Origin: Nanobdellota archaeon
GTDB taxonomy: Archaea > Nanobdellota > Nanobdellia > SCGC-AAA011-G17 > VGLX01
NCBI GenBank assembly: GCA_018894775.1
Contig: JAHIPG010000111.1
Coordinates: 1-9,518 of the forward strand
Direction of reading: 5' to 3'
DNA length: 9,518 nucleotides
The notes under the pieces are model-generated. The model was not told the origin of the DNA, ran no database searches, and saw only the letters and a list, made by a program, of their open reading frames with translations. The position numbers and the translations under genes are program-made. Each line of letters opens with the position of its first letter. Position 1 is the stretch's first letter. This document shows positions 5,882 to 9,518 of this stretch, one piece after another.

Positions 5882-8034
5882 AAAAAAATACTTATCTTGA
5901 CAAATTGCTTTATGTAGCACAATCTGATACAAAACATAAAGGTAAGAAAGTTGCTCAACTGAGTAAGAGCTACATGGATCAATATGGATTGAAAGCAGGA
6001 GATATAGTTTTGGTATCCCCATTAAATGAGGTTTACAAAACTCCTGTTAAAGTAATTCCTAAAGTAGATGATGATGAAATTATCAATCTTGATGTGATGA
6101 CAAGAACTAACGCTAACACTTGTCTTGATGAAAAGGTTACATTAACACCTATCCAAGCATCAAAAGCAGATTCTATACATTTGATACCTTTAGGTGATAT
6201 TCATCCTGATGAGATTAAAGCAAGGTATGCAAACCAGGATGCTATAAGTGTAATAAAAAAACAGCTTCAAGGCCAACCTTTGACTAAAGGTGACATAATA
6301 AGGTTACAATTATATGCTGATAGGACAACATCTTTTAAAGTGGATTATGAGGAAGATGTTGAGGCTGTAATTGCTAATACGGATACAGAAATCAAGATCA
6401 TAGTAGATTCTAACAAAGAAAATGGAAAAACATTCAATGACATAGGTGGATTAGAAGATGTGCTTGAAGAGGTTAAGCGAATAATAGAAGGACATTCAAA
6501 ATATCCAGGTCTTTACAATGCATTAGGTGGAAAATTACCAAAGAATTTCTTGCTTACAGGACCTCCAGGAACTGGAAAAAGCCTGCTGGCAGAAGCTATA
6601 GCCCATGAAACAGACAGACAGTTTGCGATAGTTCAAGGAGGAGAAATAAAAGGTTGGAGAGTAGGTGACAGTGAAAACAATTTGATCAAGGCTTATGAAC
6701 AGTTAAACGGTCATGGAGTCTTTTTTGTAGATGAAATAGATGCTATTGGTGGAAAAAGAGAAGACATGATTAATGAAACAGAAAAAAGTATAGTAACAAC
6801 TTTATTGAATATCATGTCAGGGATGAAATACAAGGATGATGATGTAATAATAATAGGGGCTACAAACAGACCTGAAGGACTTGATCCTGCTCTGAGAAGA
6901 CCTGGAAGGTTTGACAAAGAAATTTATCTTGGCGTGCCTAACAGGGATGCAAGACGTGACATTTTGCTAATACACACTGCGAACATGCCTTTTGCAGAAG
7001 AGATAGACATCCCCCATATAGCAAATATAACATATGGGTATACTGGTGCAGATATTGAGGGTTTGTGTAATTTATTAGTTTTAGAAGCTACTAAAAAGTA
7101 TACTAAATTGCTTGAGAAAGGTTTATCACAAGAGGAAGTTATGAAAGATGTAAAATATAGTATGGCTGATTTCTTAAAAGTTATGAAATCAATAACACCT
7201 TCTGGGATGAGAGATGTTATAATAGAAAAACCAAATATTAGCTGGGACCAAATTGGAGGGAACAAAGTAGTGAAGAAAGATTTGAAGCAAATTCTTGAAT
7301 GGCCTCAAAAATATAAATCCTTAATGAGTAAAATGAATGCAGAAATGCCAAAAGGTATACTGCTTTATGGCGTTCCTGGAACAGGAAAAACTCTGATAGC
7401 AAAAGCTATTGCTACAGAAAGTGATTATAATTTTATATCAATAAAAGGACCAGAATTTTTAAATCAATATGTGGGTGCTTCTGAAAAAGGAGTAAGAGAC
7501 TTGTTTAAAAAAGCAAGGCAGCACTCACCAACAGTAATCTTCTTAGACGAACTAGATTCTATAGCTCCAGTAAGGCGTAGTGGGGGGGAGCGAACGATGG
7601 AGAATGTTGTCTCTCAGATACTTACAGAATTGGATGGTGTTGAAAGGCTAAGTGACGTTGTGATTGTAGGTGCCACGAATAGGCCAGATCTTATAGATCC
7701 TGCGCTAAAAAGGCCGGGACGACTAGACTTGCATTACGAGATAGAAATACCTGCTGAAAAGGCAAGGGAGGAAATATTTAAGATACATGCAAAGAACACT
7801 CCTCTTGCAAAAGATGTTAACTTAAAGGGGTTAGCTAAAATAACTGAAAATTATGTGGGCGCAGAAATCGAAGGTGTGGTGAAGCTTGCTAAGAAATATG
7901 CTATGGAAGAATTCATAGAAAAACACAAAGATTCTTCTGAGGAAAAAGCAGAACTATGCGAGGTAACAAAAAAACATTTTTTGGAAGCTCTTAAACAAAT
8001 CTTACCGAAAAGCTATGAGGCTTCTTATGGTTAG
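5878..8034 (+). CDS. Cdc48/VAT-type AAA+ ATPase (N-D1-D2 unfoldase)
   Basis: A 718-residue ATPase with the order of archaeal VAT and eukaryotic p97: a hexameric ring that threads and unfolds proteins in the cytoplasm. The N-domain covers residues 1-105 (double-psi part, with GLKAGDIVLV and MTRTNAN) and continues to about 175. D1 has Walker A GPPGTGKS at 228-235, Walker B FFVDEID with D285/E286, sensor N330 and arginine fingers at R341/R344. D2 has Walker A GVPGTGKT at 498-505, Walker B FLDELD with D557/E558, N601 and R612/R615. Both rings keep all catalytic residues. Pore-loop aromatics are W260 in D1 and Y531 in D2. D2 has Val where most members have Pro in the Walker loop. The C-terminus reads SYG, a penultimate tyrosine reminiscent of the HbYX proteasome-docking tail but without the hydrophobic residue. 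The gene is coupled on both sides to Hsp20-like genes, so it may be an operon-dedicated paralogue rather than the housekeeping Cdc48. Confidence 0.93.
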   Translation: MKKNTYLDKLLYVAQSDTKHKGKKVAQLSKSYMDQYGLKAGDIVLVSPLNEVYKTPVKVIPKVDDDEIINLDVMTRTNANTCLDEKVTLTPIQASKADSIHLIPLGDIHPDEIKARYANQDAISVIKKQLQGQPLTKGDIIRLQLYADRTTSFKVDYEEDVEAVIANTDTEIKIIVDSNKENGKTFNDIGGLEDVLEEVKRIIEGHSKYPGLYNALGGKLPKNFLLTGPPGTGKSLLAEAIAHETDRQFAIVQGGEIKGWRVGDSENNLIKAYEQLNGHGVFFVDEIDAIGGKREDMINETEKSIVTTLLNIMSGMKYKDDDVIIIGATNRPEGLDPALRRPGRFDKEIYLGVPNRDARRDILLIHTANMPFAEEIDIPHIANITYGYTGADIEGLCNLLVLEATKKYTKLLEKGLSQEEVMKDVKYSMADFLKVMKSITPSGMRDVIIEKPNISWDQIGGNKVVKKDLKQILEWPQKYKSLMSKMNAEMPKGILLYGVPGTGKTLIAKAIATESDYNFISIKGPEFLNQYVGASEKGVRDLFKKARQHSPTVIFLDELDSIAPVRRSGGERTMENVVSQILTELDGVERLSDVVIVGATNRPDLIDPALKRPGRLDLHYEIEIPAEKAREEIFKIHAKNTPLAKDVNLKGLAKITENYVGAEIEGVVKLAKKYAMEEFIEKHKDSSEEKAELCEVTKKHFLEALKQILPKSYEASYG

Positions 8035-8626
8035 AAGCATTCCACCAAGAACTATGAGGGATATATGGGATGAAGAAAAAAAGAGAGCAGGTTCAAACCT
8101 TCTTAAATCAGTCCCTCTCCGAAGTACGATGCGTGACTGGTACGACAAAGAGAATGATGTAAGACAAAAATATTCAAGCCAGATAAACAGTAATAAGACG
8201 TCTGGAACTTCTGGCGCGTTGTATAAAAAAGGCAGACTTAAATCTCAAAGTGTACAGGGACAATCAAGAAACGTCTACAAATCTGGAGGCAGTCAAGGTA
8301 CTATTTTTCCTAAAAAATTGGAAAATAACAGATCCCGAACAAAAAGGAGTTTCAACTCTTTAGGTTTTAAGCTTGATGAAATAATAGAGAATATAGAAGC
8401 AAAAATATTTGAAACAAGTGAAAAAACCAATGTTATCTTTGAAATATGTTCAGAGAAGATAACTAATGTTTCTTATGATGCCAAAAAAGAAGAATTGACT
8501 GTACATGCAGACAAAGAATATAATATTCCATTAGGTATCAAAGAAGTTGATACAAAATCAATAGAATGGTCGTACCATAATGGAATTATAGAAGTAACTT
8601 TATTCAAAAATAGTAAAAATTATTGA
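8027..8626 (+). CDS. Second Hsp20-like, motif-sharing protein of the Cdc48 operon
   Basis: A 199-residue protein related to the first gene of the operon. RSIPPRTMRD at 3-12 and KSVPLRSTMRD at 27-37 are two copies of the motif found at the start of that protein. GTSGALYKKG at 60-69 and GSQGTIFPKK at 88-97 echo its GTTGSVYQKG. Residues 45-108 look disordered and basic. The end (about 115-199) resembles a small Hsp20 domain: TNVIFEI, VSYDAKKEELTVHADKEYNIPL, then IEWSYHNGIIEVTLF, matching the final domain of the first protein. The ATG at 8027 is preferred over the in-frame ATG at 8015, because GAGG at 8016-8019 is correctly spaced and the motif then falls near the N-terminus as in the sister protein. 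It overlaps the ATPase gene by eight bases. The function is unknown; an adaptor, client or assembly chaperone for the ATPase is a reasonable guess. Confidence 0.65.
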   Translation: MVRSIPPRTMRDIWDEEKKRAGSNLLKSVPLRSTMRDWYDKENDVRQKYSSQINSNKTSGTSGALYKKGRLKSQSVQGQSRNVYKSGGSQGTIFPKKLENNRSRTKRSFNSLGFKLDEIIENIEAKIFETSEKTNVIFEICSEKITNVSYDAKKEELTVHADKEYNIPLGIKEVDTKSIEWSYHNGIIEVTLFKNSKNY

Positions 8627-8643
8627 AAAGAAGATAAAAACAA

Positions 8644-8689
8644 GTTAAAAATAATAATCAGAGACGTAAAAAGAAACATATTTAGAGGA
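8644..8689 (+). promoter_or_regulatory. Possible weak promoter and Shine-Dalgarno site of the TIKI-like gene
   Basis: GTTAAAAATA at 8644-8653 could be a TATA box about 50 bases before the ATG at 8700, and GAGGA at 8685-8689 is a ribosome site with a spacer of ten bases. The 73-base gap after the second Hsp20-like gene has no T-run, so read-through from the upstream operon is equally possible. Confidence 0.3.
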
Positions 8690-8699
8690 AACATAAAAA

Positions 8700-9410
8700 A
8701 TGAAAAAACTGTTATTTATATATGATGTACATCTGAGTACAGATGTCGAAAGTAAAATTCTTGATATATCAAAGAGTGATGTTGAAAGAATAAAAGAAAA
8801 GAGTTATGGAAGCAGAAATGCTCAAAAAATTAAAAAAGCAATAAATGATTTTTATGGTTTATTAGATAAAAGGTTTGAAAAAGAAGAAATTGATAAAATC
8901 TATCAGGATGGAGGGGCTATTGATTGGGATACTGTTGCAAAAACAAAACCTCAAATATATGGTCAATATTTGAAGGATTTGGAAGAAAAAGTAGAAAAAG
9001 GGAGCAGGAGTTTCAAATTAGTGTTGGATTTAGTGAAGAAAGGGGCAAAAATAAAACAAACAGAAGATCCAAAAATGCTATTGGCAGAAGCAACTTTCAT
9101 TCAAAATTATATTAAAATTAGTAAAATCAAGGAAGAACTAAACAGGGGAAAACATTACAGTCTAAAAGAAGAACAAGAAATCAGAGAACTAGCAGACCTC
9201 GTTGCGAAACAGCAATCAGAACAAAATGAGCGGGGAGAAAAAAGAGATAAGGCAATTGCAGATAACATAAATAATTCCTTAAAAGAAGGGGAAGTTGGTT
9301 TGTTTATCATTGGTGCAATGCATAATGTTAAACAATATCTAGCAAAGGATATAATCATTGAAGAACTTAAACCAAAAGGTCTAAAAGAAATCTTGCCTGC
9401 AGATTCTTAA
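8700..9410 (+). CDS. Uncharacterised protein, possibly of the TIKI/TraB superfamily
   Basis: A 236-residue soluble protein without signal peptide or membrane helix. The N-terminus has a strand ending in a histidine (LLFIYDVH, H11). Mid-protein motifs are IYQDGG at 67-72, KGSRSFKLVLDLVKKGA at 100-116 and TEDP at 121-124. The C-terminal part has R182-DKAIADNI, a LKEGEVG turn and FIIGAMHNV with H208. A strand-plus-histidine at each end, with a conserved Glu and Arg between, recalls the TIKI/TraB/ChaN-type fold, in which two GxxH motifs, a Glu and an Arg form the active site. Here the second GxxH (G205-AMH) is present, but the first lacks its glycine (Y8-DVH). The assignment is tentative and no substrate can be proposed. 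It follows the Cdc48 operon by 73 bases on the same strand and is followed by a strong T-run. Confidence 0.6.
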   Translation: MKKLLFIYDVHLSTDVESKILDISKSDVERIKEKSYGSRNAQKIKKAINDFYGLLDKRFEKEEIDKIYQDGGAIDWDTVAKTKPQIYGQYLKDLEEKVEKGSRSFKLVLDLVKKGAKIKQTEDPKMLLAEATFIQNYIKISKIKEELNRGKHYSLKEEQEIRELADLVAKQQSEQNERGEKRDKAIADNINNSLKEGEVGLFIIGAMHNVKQYLAKDIIIEELKPKGLKEILPADS

Positions 9411-9435
9411 GATTTTATTAGATTTTTTTATTTTT
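9411..9435 (+). terminator. Poly-T terminator after the TIKI-like gene
   Basis: Immediately after the stop codon come GATTTTATTA and then seven T bases, an A and five more T bases (9423-9435). This is the longest T-run in the window and fits archaeal T-tract termination on the plus strand. Confidence 0.5.
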
Positions 9436-9471
9436 ACCAGTAAAATTCGAAATCAGGGGGAATGTGATAAA

Positions 9472-9518
9472 ATGCCAAAAATTAGTTTAGAAGGTTTTGT
9501 AAAAAATGAAACAAAGAA
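9472..9518 (+). CDS. Start of an unidentified protein (partial, runs off the window)
   Basis: The ATG at 9472 opens a frame that stays open to the end of the window, reading MPKISLEGFVKNETK. AGGGGG at 9455-9460 is a good ribosome site about 11 bases upstream. An earlier ATG at 9462 is followed directly by TGA and cannot be used. Fifteen residues are too few to name a family; nothing in them looks like GvpA or another gas-vesicle protein. Confidence 0.5.
   Translation, partial: MPKISLEGFVKNETK

Noticed and set aside
6711..7265. Two minus-strand open frames inside the Cdc48-like gene
   Set aside because: They mirror conserved AAA coding sequence and have no independent support.
8015..8026. 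Earlier ATG for the second Hsp20-like gene
   Set aside because: It lacks a ribosome site, whereas the ATG at 8027 has a well-placed GAGG and gives an N-terminus like that of the sister protein.
8924..9115. 63-residue plus-strand frame inside the TIKI-like gene
   Set aside because: It is an out-of-frame shadow rich in Lys/Asn/Arg with no ribosome site or conserved pattern.
1..9518. CRISPR array, tRNA, rRNA or insertion-sequence ends
   Set aside because: No regularly spaced repeats, no cloverleaf-like GC-rich block and no terminal inverted repeats or transposase were seen by eye; a tRNA or covariance-model scan was not possible.

Overview
The window reads as an AT-rich archaeal chromosome segment. 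Supporting this are an archaeal-type RNA 3'-phosphate cyclase, a Cdc48/VAT-type double-ring AAA ATPase with an N-domain, promoters of BRE/TATA form lying about 25 bases ahead of start codons (so probably leaderless mRNAs), and short poly-T runs after genes. The compact layout, with overlapping starts and stops and very short gaps, would suit a small-genome lineage such as the DPANN archaea (for example a Woesearchaeota/Pacearchaeota-like genome), but this placement is an inference and no rRNA is present to settle it.

Left part (1-2478): the tail of an unidentified gene overlaps a GNAT acetyltransferase. That gene converges, with a 9-base gap, on a minus-strand unit made of an MscS mechanosensitive channel preceded by a small gene broken by a one-base frameshift. 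The small gene and mscS each seem to have their own TATA box. A divergent control region (2328-2478) separates this unit from the plus-strand genes and carries a tandem TGCGACA repeat with an inverted partner.

Middle (2479-4927): an HTH plus double-motif LAGLIDADG protein overlaps the start of rtcA by 14 bases, so a homing-endonuclease-like protein and the RNA cyclase are probably co-transcribed. A T-run follows rtcA, then a strong promoter and a good Shine-Dalgarno site.

Right part (4928-9518): a tightly coupled operon encodes a Hsp20-like protein with a long disordered middle, a Cdc48-type AAA ATPase (4-base overlap), and a second Hsp20-like protein (8-base overlap). The two flanking proteins share two sets of short linear motifs (SIPPRT-MRD and GT-G-(V/L/I)-(Y/F)-x-K), each present three times across the pair, and both end in a similar beta-rich domain. 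This is the most notable system in the window: an unfoldase sandwiched between two motif-sharing chaperone- or adaptor-like proteins. It may be an accessory part of a gas-vesicle-type locus (GvpH-like Hsp20 proteins) or a separate protein-handling system; no structural gas-vesicle gene lies in the window. A TIKI/TraB-like protein and the start of an unidentified gene follow.
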